A DNA stretch of 64,000 bases from Lachnospiraceae bacterium (GTDB lineage Bacteria > Bacillota > Clostridia > Lachnospirales > Lachnospiraceae). Below, in pieces: positions 36,955-45,970 of the stretch. The position numbers and the translations under genes are program-made. The DNA lies in the NCBI GenBank assembly GCA_024399135.1, contig JAKSHY010000014.1:1-64000 (forward strand). The letters run 5' to 3'. How positions within the stretch are numbered: the first letter of the stretch is position 1; each line of letters opens with the position of its first letter. The notes beneath the pieces were generated by a model that saw only the letters and a list, made by a program, of their open reading frames with translations, was not told the origin of the DNA and searched no databases.

Positions 36955-37388
36955 TATTTCGAATAATTCCTAACTAAATCCTCAATTGCTTCTTTGTATC
37001 CATCAAAACCATGTCCTACAATTGCCTTGTAAGCATATAATCTGACGAAATCCTTATGTCTGAATTCCTCACGTGTGTCCGGATCTGAAATATGTACCTC
37101 TACAGTTGGAATACTAACTGCCTTAAGCGCATCAAGTATAGCAACGCTGGTATGAGAATATGCTGCAGGATTAATTACTATTCCATCAATTTTCTCATAG
37201 GATTCCTGAATTTTTTCTACGATTACGCCTTCGTGATTCGACTGAAATACCTCAATCTCAACACCACATTCCTTAGCATAATCCTCACACATTTTTACTA
37301 AATCATTATAAGTTCTGCTACCATATATCTTAGGCTCTCTAATACCCAGCATATTAAGATTAGGTCCATTAATTACCAGAATTTTCAT
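36954..37388 (-). CDS. aroQ: Type II 3-dehydroquinate dehydratase
   Basis: ILVINGPNLNMLGIREP, the tyrosine in YGSRTYNDL, FQSNHEGVIVEKIQ, GIVINPAAYSHTSVAI and EVHISDPDTREEFRH identify a type II dehydroquinase of normal length (about 144). It converts 3-dehydroquinate to 3-dehydroshikimate. ATG at 37388 is preferred over TTG at 37391 because an AGGAG site lies 7 bases upstream. It overlaps the aroE-aroK gene by 20 bases. Confidence 0.95.
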   Translation of the reverse strand: MKILVINGPNLNMLGIREPKIYGSRTYNDLVKMCEDYAKECGVEIEVFQSNHEGVIVEKIQESYEKIDGIVINPAAYSHTSVAILDALKAVSIPTVEVHISDPDTREEFRHKDFVRLYAYKAIVGHGFDGYKEAIEDLVRNYSK

Positions 37389-38655
37389 CAATCTGCTCCT
37401 TTATCATATTAAATGTATCTTCTTTACTTTCCTGAACTTTTACTGTGACATCGGATACTCTTTCATATATTGGCTTTCTTTCATTATATAGCTTTTCCAG
37501 CCCGCCGTTTTGCGAAAGAGGTCTTCCATCCTGAGACAGCTTCTCAAGCTCCTGGGACAAATATATAATAAATCCATTAGCCTTAAGTGCTTCGACATTA
37601 CTTTCTCTTAGTATGCTACCACCACCAATTGCTATTACGACGCCAGTATTTTTAGATACTTCCTCAATTACTTCACTTTCTTTGTCTCTAAATGCCTTCT
37701 CACCATACTCAACAATATAGTCACCAGCATTCATATTGAACTTTTCATTAAATACAATATCAGTATCTATGAATTCTCTGCCTAACGCTTCAGCAATTCT
37801 TTTTCCCTGAGTTGACTTACCGCAGCCAGGCATACCTGTGAAAACAATATTCTCTTTAAGTGCTCTTGTTTTCTTATATACCCTTTCAATGCTTCTTTTT
37901 CCTTCCTCGTCAAGCTCAATACTCTTTCCGAAGAATAATCTCTCTGCATACCAGCCCTGAGCAATTAACATTGATAATCCATTAGTTGATTTAATGTTCA
38001 TAGCTTTAGCTCTGGATGCTAATTTAGTAGTTAAAGGATTATATATTACATCAACAAGTCCGTCTAACTTTTTAAATAATTCAAGATCAACCGGAACCTC
38101 GTCATTATTAGGATTCATACCAACTGGTGTCGTGTTAATAAGGATATTCGCATCCTTATATGCATCCATATCCTCGTAAGAGGTAAATATCACCGGTGTT
38201 GTGACACTGGTGTCATATCCGCTCGCTTTTCTTGATACTACTGTAATAGATTTCGCACCAAGTCTTGAGGCTGCAAAGCACGCTGTCTTTGAAGTACCAC
38301 CGCTTCCTAAAATAACTATATCTTTGTCCTTAAAGGATATACCTGCAGAGTTGACCATATACTCGAAACCCAGATAATCTGTGTTATATCCATATAACAC
38401 ACCATCCTTCTTAACAATAGTATTAACACTTCCTATTGCCTTCGCAGTCTCATCAACTACACAATATTTCATAACAGTTTCCTTGTAAGGAATGGTTACA
38501 TTAATAGCCTCGAAGGATTGCTCCTTCATGAATGCATCTACTTCATCCTTAGGAATTTCCATTATTCCATATTCATTATTTCCGAATTCGTTGTGTAAAA
38601 CCTTCGAGAAGCTGTGACCAAGCTTTTCTCCAATTAATCCATACTTATTTTTCAT
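37369..38655 (-). CDS. aroE-aroK: Shikimate dehydrogenase-shikimate kinase fusion
   Basis: Two enzymes are fused in 428 residues. Residues 1-265 are AroE: GEKLGHSFSKVLHNEFG, NVTIPYKETVM, YNTDYLGFEYM, VILGSGGTSKTACFA, and LIAQGWYAERLFFG. From about 270 the kinase follows: IVFTGMPGCGKSTQGKRIAE (P-loop), FIDTDIVFNEK, AIGGGSILRE and the RP lid (DGRPLSQ). The pair carries out consecutive steps, 3-dehydroshikimate to shikimate to shikimate-3-phosphate. It overlaps aroC upstream by 11 bases. Confidence 0.95.
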   Translation of the reverse strand: MKNKYGLIGEKLGHSFSKVLHNEFGNNEYGIMEIPKDEVDAFMKEQSFEAINVTIPYKETVMKYCVVDETAKAIGSVNTIVKKDGVLYGYNTDYLGFEYMVNSAGISFKDKDIVILGSGGTSKTACFAASRLGAKSITVVSRKASGYDTSVTTPVIFTSYEDMDAYKDANILINTTPVGMNPNNDEVPVDLELFKKLDGLVDVIYNPLTTKLASRAKAMNIKSTNGLSMLIAQGWYAERLFFGKSIELDEEGKRSIERVYKKTRALKENIVFTGMPGCGKSTQGKRIAEALGREFIDTDIVFNEKFNMNAGDYIVEYGEKAFRDKESEVIEEVSKNTGVVIAIGGGSILRESNVEALKANGFIIYLSQELEKLSQDGRPLSQNGGLEKLYNERKPIYERVSDVTVKVQESKEDTFNMIKEQIDENSGN

Positions 38656-39727
38656 TTTTATACTCTTTTAAAATATCATACAAAACTAATGCACACATTG
38701 CTTCAACGCAAGGTACCGCACGTGGAACTATACATGAATCATGACGACCCTGAATAGAGAATTTAGTCTCTTCCATAGATACCAAATCTACAGAGCGCTG
38801 TTCTTTAAATATCGAAGGGGTAGGCTTAATGGCTACTCTGAAGATAATTGGCATTCCATTAGTAATACCACCCTGAATACCACCTGAATTGTTAGTTACG
38901 CATCTTACTTTTCCTTCTTTGATACAGAACTCATCATTAGCCTTGCTACCATTCATTTTAGTAATATCAAAACCTGCACCGAACTCTATTCCCTTGACTG
39001 CAGGAATTCCGAACATACCGTATGAAATCATACTTTCTACACTATCGTATATTGGATCTCCTAAACCAACAGGAAGTCCTACTACCTTACATTCAATGGT
39101 TCCGCCTATAGAATCCATATCCTTCGCAGTATTAGTCATAAGCTCATCCATCTTAGCCGCAGCTTCACTATTTAATACAGGAAGACCTTCCTCAGAAACC
39201 AGCTCCAGATCATCATCTACAGGATCAAAATAATCATCCTTAATATCTCCTACCGAAGAAATATGGGCACCTATTAAGATTCCTTCTTCTTCTAGAAGCT
39301 CTCTGCAGATTGCTCCTGCAAAACACATAGGAAGTGTCATTCTTCCTGAAAAGAATCCGCCACCAGCTAAATCAACCTTACCATCATACTTGGTGTATGC
39401 AGCAAAATCTGCATGAGATGGTCTTGGAACGAATTTTAAATTATTGTAATCAGAGGATCTTTGATTAGAATTAATAAATTCTGCTTTGATAGGATCCCCA
39501 GTAGTTACTCCGTCTTCTATTCCTGAAATTATTACCGGCCTGTCCTTTTCTTTTCTTGCTGTCGTATAGACACTTTTTCCTCCGGCACGTCTTTCTAAAA
39601 GAGTTTCGATTGGCCACATATCAATTGTTTTTCCTTTTGGAATACCTGTGAGCTCAACCGTGATTTTAGGTGCATGGGATGCGCCCTCTACATGAATCTT
39701 TACATTTTTTCCTAATGAAAAAGACAT
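38645..39727 (-). CDS. aroC: Chorismate synthase
   Basis: The 360-residue sequence contains LFGKNVKI-like GKNVKIHVEGASHAP at the start, RPSHADFAAYTKY, GGGFFSGRMTLP, and the late GGIQGGITNGMPI and GRHDSCIVPRAVPC signatures. The enzyme makes chorismate from EPSP using reduced FMN. An AGGAG site precedes the ATG. It sits between aroA and the aroE-aroK fusion in the aromatic operon. Confidence 0.95.
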   Translation of the reverse strand: MSFSLGKNVKIHVEGASHAPKITVELTGIPKGKTIDMWPIETLLERRAGGKSVYTTARKEKDRPVIISGIEDGVTTGDPIKAEFINSNQRSSDYNNLKFVPRPSHADFAAYTKYDGKVDLAGGGFFSGRMTLPMCFAGAICRELLEEEGILIGAHISSVGDIKDDYFDPVDDDLELVSEEGLPVLNSEAAAKMDELMTNTAKDMDSIGGTIECKVVGLPVGLGDPIYDSVESMISYGMFGIPAVKGIEFGAGFDITKMNGSKANDEFCIKEGKVRCVTNNSGGIQGGITNGMPIIFRVAIKPTPSIFKEQRSVDLVSMEETKFSIQGRHDSCIVPRAVPCVEAMCALVLYDILKEYKNEK

Positions 39728-39744
39728 ATTGTTTCGTCTCCTAA

Positions 39745-40998
39745 CTATTTAAATAAATCGAAGAATCCTGGGAACGATTTATTAATCGCTTCAGAACCAT
39801 CTATTTCAATTTCCTTATTACTTCCCCAGGCACCAAGTACTGCTGCCATAACTATTCTATGATCATTAAAGCTGTTAACTACAATATCTTTTAATTCATT
39901 AATAGAATTAGCGTCTGCCTTAACAATTAAATCCTCACCATCAGCTGTTTTTTCACATACAGCTTCTCTTGAAAACGCCTTAAGAGTTTCTTTAATAGTT
40001 TCAATTCTGTCAGACTCTTTAATCCTAAGTCTCTCTACATGTCTGAATCTACTGTCAGAATCTGCGAATGCTGCAATAAGAGCAAGTGCAGGAACCAAAT
40101 CCGGAATCTGTGAAGCATCTATATCTACACCATGAAGTTCTCTTTTAGCTACTGTAATCTCATTCTTACTAATCCTGACATCTGCTCCGAAGACTTTAAG
40201 AATATCAAGAATTCCTCTATCTCCCTGAAGACTATCTGGATTTAATCCTTTAAGAGTAACTTCCCCATCTATAGCTCCAAGTCCGAGAAGAAAGCCTGAG
40301 TTAGACCAGTCACCTTCAGCATATATTTTCTCATCACCCTCGTAGGTCTGATTACCCTTTATATAGAAAATATTATCCTTAAACTCTATTTCAATTCCGA
40401 ACTGTTTTAAAACATCTAATGTAATATCAATGTACCCCTTAGACTCAAGCTCAGTGGTTATAATTATTTTACTGTCACCATCAAGAAGAGGAAGTACTAT
40501 TAACAATCCAGTAATATACTGAGACGATATGTTGCCTGGAAGCTCATAATCTCCAGCCTTAAGCTCTCCTTTAGTAGTAATTGGAAGAAACTCACTGCTA
40601 CATGTAACGCCATGCGCACCAAGAGCCTTGGTTAATGGTCCGAAAGGTCTTTCAGGTAATTTCCCATGACCTGTCATGGTAGACTCATTACTTAAGAATG
40701 CTGCAAGCGGAAGCATGAATCTTGCAGTTGAACCACTTTCATTACAGTCAAGATTTACTATATCCTGCTTTGATACTCCACTTTTTACATTAAATCCATC
40801 CGCTTCTATCTCTATATCGGCACCAAGCGCATTAAGACAGTTCACCGTTGCTTCCATATCTTTCGAAATGATATTGGAGAAGATATAAGAAGGCTTACTG
40901 CTAAGTGCTGCTCCAATTAACAGTCTGTGAACATAGGATTTTGAAGCGATTGCTGTCGTATTCAGTTTTTTATTATCAATCTTAAGCTTAGTTTTCAT
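39745..40998 (-). CDS. aroA: 3-phosphoshikimate 1-carboxyvinyltransferase (EPSP synthase)
   Basis: SKSYVHRLLIGAAL with the substrate-binding KS, NCNESGSTARFMLPLAAF-like segment, GKLPERPFGPL, SSQYITGLLI, EGDWSNSGFLLGLG and RIKESDRIETI are all present in 417 residues. The loop reads NESGSTARF and H-G-KLPERP in place of GNAGT and GDxxLxxRP, a divergent but recognisable form. It joins PEP to shikimate-3-phosphate. It overlaps aroB by 11 bases. Confidence 0.95.
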   Translation of the reverse strand: MKTKLKIDNKKLNTTAIASKSYVHRLLIGAALSSKPSYIFSNIISKDMEATVNCLNALGADIEIEADGFNVKSGVSKQDIVNLDCNESGSTARFMLPLAAFLSNESTMTGHGKLPERPFGPLTKALGAHGVTCSSEFLPITTKGELKAGDYELPGNISSQYITGLLIVLPLLDGDSKIIITTELESKGYIDITLDVLKQFGIEIEFKDNIFYIKGNQTYEGDEKIYAEGDWSNSGFLLGLGAIDGEVTLKGLNPDSLQGDRGILDILKVFGADVRISKNEITVAKRELHGVDIDASQIPDLVPALALIAAFADSDSRFRHVERLRIKESDRIETIKETLKAFSREAVCEKTADGEDLIVKADANSINELKDIVVNSFNDHRIVMAAVLGAWGSNKEIEIDGSEAINKSFPGFFDLFK

Positions 40999-42043
40999 TC
41001 AGTCCCATTTCATAATAGCTTGCTAAATCTTTAATATTAATATCTTCAATATATGCCTCACCTATTTTCTTAAGCATAATAAGTCCTAAGGTATCTGATA
41101 ATCTCTTCTTATCAACACTTCCCGCATTCGCCAGGTCTTCTGCACTGAAGTCACAGGTTATTGGAAGATTATATTTCTTTAATATCTCTATGAATTCCTT
41201 CGTACTTCCCTCTGGAATATAGCCCTTCTTTTCTGACGCTCTTGTCATAATTACCATTCCTCTGGCTACTGCTTCGCCGTGAGAAATAGACAGATTACTA
41301 AGCTTTTCCATAGCATGTCCAGGCGTATGTCCGAAGTTAAGAATTTTTCTAATTCCTGTATCGAATTCATCCTCATGCACTATTTTTGCTTTATCAGCAA
41401 TACACTTTTCACATACTATATCCATATCAAGTTCTTCATCTCTGAATATCTTATATAGATCTGGATCCATAATCATTCCGTATTTGATAGCTTCAGCTAA
41501 ACCTTCTGCAAAAGTTGCCTTAGGAAGAGACTCAAAAACTGTAGTATCTAAGTAAACTGCGATTGGCTGATGAAACGCACCTGCAAGATTTTTTCCGGCA
41601 ACTAAATCTACCGCTGTCTTTCCTCCAACAGATGAATCAACTGCAGCCAAGACAGTTGTAGGAACCTGAACGAAATCAATTCCGCGAAGGAATATAGCTG
41701 AACAGAATCCTGTGATATCTCCAACAACACCGCCACCCAAAGCAAGCATTAAATCACTTCTTGTCAAAGATACACTTCCTGCATATTCAACAATTTTTTC
41801 TACTGTAGCAAGATTTTTTGATTTTTCACCATGCTCGAACACAAAGGTGTCAACCTTATATCCGGCTTCCTTTAAAGAATCAACAGTTCTTTTTCCATAT
41901 AAATCAAAAACTGTGTCATCACTGACTACCAGAATATGGCATGCCTTATGAATCTTATTAAGCTCCTGTCCAATATTTATATCTTTGTCAATTAGTACTT
42001 CATATTTTCCAGATGAAGTATCTACCAAAACACTTCTTTTCAT
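40988..42043 (-). CDS. aroB: 3-dehydroquinate synthase
   Basis: The 351-residue protein shows the NAD-binding GGGVVGDITGFCSAIFLRGI, VPTTVLAAVDSSVGGKTAVD and the metal-binding LNFGHTPGHAME of AroB. It forms the first ring compound of the shikimate path from DAHP. It follows the DAHP synthase by 21 bases. Confidence 0.95.
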   Translation of the reverse strand: MKRSVLVDTSSGKYEVLIDKDINIGQELNKIHKACHILVVSDDTVFDLYGKRTVDSLKEAGYKVDTFVFEHGEKSKNLATVEKIVEYAGSVSLTRSDLMLALGGGVVGDITGFCSAIFLRGIDFVQVPTTVLAAVDSSVGGKTAVDLVAGKNLAGAFHQPIAVYLDTTVFESLPKATFAEGLAEAIKYGMIMDPDLYKIFRDEELDMDIVCEKCIADKAKIVHEDEFDTGIRKILNFGHTPGHAMEKLSNLSISHGEAVARGMVIMTRASEKKGYIPEGSTKEFIEILKKYNLPITCDFSAEDLANAGSVDKKRLSDTLGLIMLKKIGEAYIEDINIKDLASYYEMGLNEN

Positions 42044-42064
42044 TAATTACTCCGTTCTGTATCT

Positions 42065-43093
42065 TTATAATAAATCTGCTATTTCGTATATCATTCTTTC
42101 TGATTTTTCCCATCCAAGACATGGATCAGTAATAGACTTTCCATATATACCTTCGCCTATTTTCTGGGCACCATCTTCTATGTAACTTTCAATCATGAAG
42201 CCCTTTATGTGATTTTTAATAATCTCAGAATGACGACAGCTGTGAAGTACCTCTTTAATAATTCTTGGCTGCTCGAATGGATTCTTATTAGAATTCGAAT
42301 GATTAGTATCAACTACAATAGCTGGATTATCCAGGTTTTTAGCATCATATGTCTCACAAAGATTAATAAGATCCTCATAATGATAGTTAGTAAGCTGCTG
42401 TCCATGCTTGTTGGTATATCCTCTCAAAATTGCATGCGCATGTGGATTACCATGGGAATGAACCTCCCAACCTCTGTAGATGAAGGTGTGTGCGTTCTGA
42501 GCAGCTAAAATGGCATTAAGCATTACAGAATTATCTCCACTGGTTGGATTCTTCATGCCAGCTGCAATACCAAGTCCGCTGGCTGTTAATCTGTGCTGCT
42601 GGTTCTCAACCGATCTGGCACCTACTGCTACATATGCTAAAAGATCATCAAGATACTTATAGTTTTCTGGATAAAGCATCTCATCTGCACAGGCAAATCC
42701 TGTTTCCTTAACGGCTCTCATATGAAGCTCTCTTGTTGCAATTATTCCCTTAAACAGATCAGGCTTCTGGGTTGGATCCGGCTGATGAACAAGTCCTTTG
42801 TACCCTTCTCCAGTAGTTCTTGGTTTATTAGTATATATTCTTGGAACAATTAAAATCTTATCCTTAACCTTCTCCTGTACAGGGCACAATCTTGAAATAT
42901 AATCGATTACACTGTCCTCATTATCAGCAGAGCATGGGCCAATAATCAGCATAAGCTTGTCTGACTTACCCTCTAAGATAGCCTTTATCTCATTTACTTT
43001 AGTCTCAACTGTGCTCATCATCGAAGAAGTCACAGGATACATTTCCTTAACTTCTTTTGGAATCGCCAGTTTTCTTTCAAAATCCATATCCAT
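42065..43093 (-). CDS. aroF: DAHP synthase, AroFGH type
   Basis: LMLIIGPCSADNEDSVIDY, RIYTNKPRTTGEGYKGL, ADEMLYPENYKYL, GVGARSVENQQHR-like AVGARSVENQQHRL, NPTSGDNSVMLNAI and VVDTNHSNSNKNP define the type I AroFGH family at 342 residues. It condenses PEP and erythrose-4-phosphate. Which aromatic amino acid inhibits it cannot be read from the sequence; the adjacent tyrA suggests a link with tyrosine supply. Confidence 0.95.
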   Translation of the reverse strand: MDMDFERKLAIPKEVKEMYPVTSSMMSTVETKVNEIKAILEGKSDKLMLIIGPCSADNEDSVIDYISRLCPVQEKVKDKILIVPRIYTNKPRTTGEGYKGLVHQPDPTQKPDLFKGIIATRELHMRAVKETGFACADEMLYPENYKYLDDLLAYVAVGARSVENQQHRLTASGLGIAAGMKNPTSGDNSVMLNAILAAQNAHTFIYRGWEVHSHGNPHAHAILRGYTNKHGQQLTNYHYEDLINLCETYDAKNLDNPAIVVDTNHSNSNKNPFEQPRIIKEVLHSCRHSEIIKNHIKGFMIESYIEDGAQKIGEGIYGKSITDPCLGWEKSERMIYEIADLL

Positions 43094-43108
43094 TTTTCAC
43101 ATCTCCCC

Positions 43109-43963
43109 TTATTTATCAAACCAGGCACGTCTTTTGGTAGAAAGCTTCATCTTCTCGCAAAGTCCTGCCCTGTTATCATTTTTAATCATATCCTTTAACT
43201 GTGAGAATTCGTTAATGAACACATCCATTTTTTCGATAAGCTTATCCTTATTCATCAAGAATAACTCACTCCACATATTCTCATTAATTCTGGCAATTCT
43301 TGTTAAGTCTCTAAATGAGTCCCCTGTATAGTCAGCCAGATTTTCATCATCTGAACATGTCATTAATGAAACTGCTATACAGTGTGTAAGCTGGGATACG
43401 AAGCCTATCATCTCATCATGTTCTTCTGGCGAAAGAACTGATATTTTCCCAACTCCTAATATTCTTCCAAGACTCTTACACCATTCTATAGCTTCCTTAG
43501 TATTTTTCTTAGTTGGAGTCACAATATAATTTGCATTACGGAAAATTTTATCATCCGCACTCTTTACTCCGCTAAGCTCTCTTCCTGCCATAGGATGAGA
43601 TGGAATAAATTCAACATCCTCCCTTAACATATCCTGAATGTCATATACTATTGAGCTTTTAACACCAGTTACATCTGTTATCATGACGCCTTCATGGAAA
43701 TATTGCTGATTTTCCCTGATCCATTCTCTAAAAGCCTCTGGATAAAGAGCGAAAATAACAGCATCAGCCTTACTGATTAATTCTGGATCAGGAAAGCTTT
43801 TTCCATCATCAATTATATTTTCATTAATAGCATAAGAAATAGACTCTTCATTCCTGTCAATTGCATAAACTTTGTAACCTAATCTTTTAAGAGCTTTAGC
43901 ATAGCTTCCACCCATAAGTCCAAGTCCTACTATTAATACATTATTATCACTAATCCATTTCAT
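43109..43963 (-). CDS. tyrA: Prephenate dehydrogenase
   Basis: NVLIVGLGLMGGSYAKALKR is the dinucleotide fold, FIPSHPMAGRELSGVKSAD and VSQLTHCIAVSLM follow, and the size (284) is that of a free-standing TyrA without a C-terminal ACT domain. It makes 4-hydroxyphenylpyruvate from prephenate. It is the first gene of the operon, preceded by AGAGG and by a promoter 40-70 bases upstream. Confidence 0.95.
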   Translation of the reverse strand: MKWISDNNVLIVGLGLMGGSYAKALKRLGYKVYAIDRNEESISYAINENIIDDGKSFPDPELISKADAVIFALYPEAFREWIRENQQYFHEGVMITDVTGVKSSIVYDIQDMLREDVEFIPSHPMAGRELSGVKSADDKIFRNANYIVTPTKKNTKEAIEWCKSLGRILGVGKISVLSPEEHDEMIGFVSQLTHCIAVSLMTCSDDENLADYTGDSFRDLTRIARINENMWSELFLMNKDKLIEKMDVFINEFSQLKDMIKNDNRAGLCEKMKLSTKRRAWFDK

Positions 43964-44004
43964 GGTCTGACCTCTTTCATAATTAAACAGATATACCCTA
44001 GAAT

Positions 44005-44033
44005 ATTATGACAACGTAAATGTGTTATTGCAA
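44005..44033 (-). promoter_or_regulatory. Candidate promoter of the tyrA-aro operon
   Basis: On the minus strand TTGCAA (44028-44033) and CATAAT (44005-44010) lie 17 bases apart. No leader peptide, T-box or other attenuator was recognised in the short untranslated region. Confidence 0.5.
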
Positions 44034-44043
44034 TTCAAAAATG

Positions 44044-44095
44044 CAAAAAAAGGGCAAAAATATACTTTTTTAGTACATTTTGCCCCTTTTTATAA
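44044..44095. terminator. Strong terminator after the vWA lipoprotein gene, bidirectional shape
   Basis: AAAAAGGGGCAAAATGTACT and AGTATATTTTTGCCCTTTTTTT form a long stem around an A-rich loop. It ends the minus-strand gene at 44120 and lies upstream of the tyrA promoter. Confidence 0.85.
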
Positions 44096-44119
44096 GGTTT
44101 GATTTATTTATAATCCTTC

Positions 44120-45829
44120 TTATCTTCCTCTTGACTGGGAAATAACCTCATTTACCAAATCAAGGAATTCATTCTGATATGTGTCAAGGTCATCAAGATC
44201 TTCTAAAGTATATGCTATTTCATGAAGAGCATTAGTAGGTGAAAGATCCTTAAGATACTCACTATGTCTTAATGCTAATGACATTTCAGCTACGCTTGTA
44301 GCGAATATATAGTCATCTGAAGGTCTCTTGGTATAGTTATCCATATCAATTGGGAATTCAAGATAGTTCGACTTATCACCATCTGGATCCTTATATGCTA
44401 TTTTAAGTGTGCAATACTCATCCTTGTTCTTACCCTTCTTAGATACTGTGATATCCTGATACTTTAAGTCAGAAAGAGCTTCATTTTCATCATCATTAAG
44501 AATGATTTCATAGATTGCTGTTACCTGATGTCCTGCACCCATTTCACCGCCATCCTTCTTATCATCTGTGAAATCTTCTGCAGCCATTGCTCTGTTTTCA
44601 TAACCAACTAATCTGTATTCTTTTACTAATGCAGGATTGAATTCAACCTGAAGCTTAACATCCTTGGCAACTGTAACGAATGTAGATGTCATCTCATCTA
44701 CTAAAACCTTTTTAGCTTCTGATAATGTATCAATATATGCATAGTTACCATTACCCTTATCAGCTAATGTTTCCATTCTGGTATCTGAGTAATTATACAT
44801 ACCAAAGCCTAATACTGACAAAAATACACCTGTTTCCTTCTTTTCAGATATTAAGTCCTCTAATTCTGCCTCACTTGAAAGACCTACGTTAAAATCTCCA
44901 TCTGTACAGATAATTACTCTGTTAACACCATCTTCTATGAAATGCTTTTTCGCTACATCATATGCTAATACAATTCCGTCTGCTCCGTTAGTGCTACCAG
45001 ATGCCCTTAAGTTAGAAAAGGCCTTCATAATCTCTCTTCTTTCATCACCTCTGGCTCCATCAAGTACTACATCAACTCCGCCAGCGTATGTTACTATTGA
45101 GATTCTGTCATCCTCATCAAAAGAATCTAATAATAATTCCATAGAATTCTTAATTAGTGGAAGCTTATTAGCATCCTTCATAGATCCTGATACATCTACT
45201 AAAAATACGATATTTGAATCAGGTACATTTTTAGAATCCATTTCGGCAGTATTAACTCCAAGCATCATGAGCTTAGCCTCTTCATTCCATGGACAGTCAG
45301 ATATTTCAGCAGTTACTCCGAAAATATTCTTTCCAGGATCCTTGTAATTATATTTAAAATAATTAACCATCTCCTCTGTTCTAATAGCACCTGATGGAAA
45401 ATCTTCTATTCCATAACCCTGAGTTACGAATCTTCTGAAATTTGAATAGCTTGCTGTATCTACATCTGCAGCGAAGGTTGAAAGTGGGCTGATCTGTGTT
45501 TTCGAAAAACCATTTTCATTAACAGATGAATATTCTTCTGCGTTAAACTGATTGAAATTTTGCTCATCATATACAGGATATTCACAGTCAGCTGTTGCTT
45601 CTGTTGTCATGTAAGCTTCCTCTTCATATTCTTCTGTTTCTTTCACTCTTTCAGGTCTTGCAACATCATTAGTTGCTTCTTTGACTCTGTCATTTCCTTT
45701 TTCTTTTTGTGAAGTAGCACTTATAGACTTTCTAGTGCTTGTAGACTCACTAGTCTCACTTCCACATCCTGTTAGCATTGTTCCTATCATTGCCAGAGAT
45801 AATAATGCACAGATCAATTTTTTCTTCAT
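44120..45829 (-). CDS. vWA-domain lipoprotein, YfbK-like
   Basis: The start is MKKKLICALLSLAMIGTML because GGAGGG lies 9 bases upstream; a lipobox (LTGC) follows. After an unstructured stretch comes the YfbK N-terminal region (FAADVDTASYSNFRRFVTQG, GAIRTEEMVNYF), a von Willebrand A domain with a complete metal site (VFLVDVSGSM), and the C-terminal domain usual for this family. The protein should sit on the outer membrane face. It lies downstream of an ECF sigma/anti-sigma pair, with a 141-base gap, and may be co-regulated with or controlled by them. Confidence 0.9.
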   Translation of the reverse strand: MKKKLICALLSLAMIGTMLTGCGSETSESTSTRKSISATSQKEKGNDRVKEATNDVARPERVKETEEYEEEAYMTTEATADCEYPVYDEQNFNQFNAEEYSSVNENGFSKTQISPLSTFAADVDTASYSNFRRFVTQGYGIEDFPSGAIRTEEMVNYFKYNYKDPGKNIFGVTAEISDCPWNEEAKLMMLGVNTAEMDSKNVPDSNIVFLVDVSGSMKDANKLPLIKNSMELLLDSFDEDDRISIVTYAGGVDVVLDGARGDERREIMKAFSNLRASGSTNGADGIVLAYDVAKKHFIEDGVNRVIICTDGDFNVGLSSEAELEDLISEKKETGVFLSVLGFGMYNYSDTRMETLADKGNGNYAYIDTLSEAKKVLVDEMTSTFVTVAKDVKLQVEFNPALVKEYRLVGYENRAMAAEDFTDDKKDGGEMGAGHQVTAIYEIILNDDENEALSDLKYQDITVSKKGKNKDEYCTLKIAYKDPDGDKSNYLEFPIDMDNYTKRPSDDYIFATSVAEMSLALRHSEYLKDLSPTNALHEIAYTLEDLDDLDTYQNEFLDLVNEVISQSRGR

Positions 45830-45905
45830 AATAAAATCCCTCCATCTATATTCCATATCATTGTTTTTACTGGACTTTCGTCCTCCTTATGATATAGATA
45901 CGAAT

Positions 45906-45958
45906 GGAGGGTTTTAAATTTATGGGGTTTTTTAAAAATTTTTTAAAAAAATTTTTCC
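45906..45958 (-). repeat. A/T-block hairpin between anti-sigma and vWA genes
   Basis: On the minus strand GGGAAAAATTTTTTTAAAAA continues as TTTTTTAAAAAACCCC, a near-symmetrical A/T block with G/C ends. It could act as a weak terminator, a curved DNA segment or an RNA hairpin controlling the downstream gene. It is followed by GGAC-GAAA-GTCC (about 45872-45883), a small GNRA-loop hairpin next to an AAGGAGG. Confidence 0.45.
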
Positions 45959-45970
45959 CATAATAATTAT

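Noticed and set aside
43964-44004. T-box or peptide-leader attenuator before tyrA
   Set aside because: The leader is too short, with no T-box sequence and no tyrosine-rich leader frame.
45825-45862. 11-codon leader peptide overlapping the vWA start
   Set aside because: A frame ATGATATGG...TTATGA exists but its nearest AAGGAGG is too far upstream; more likely chance.
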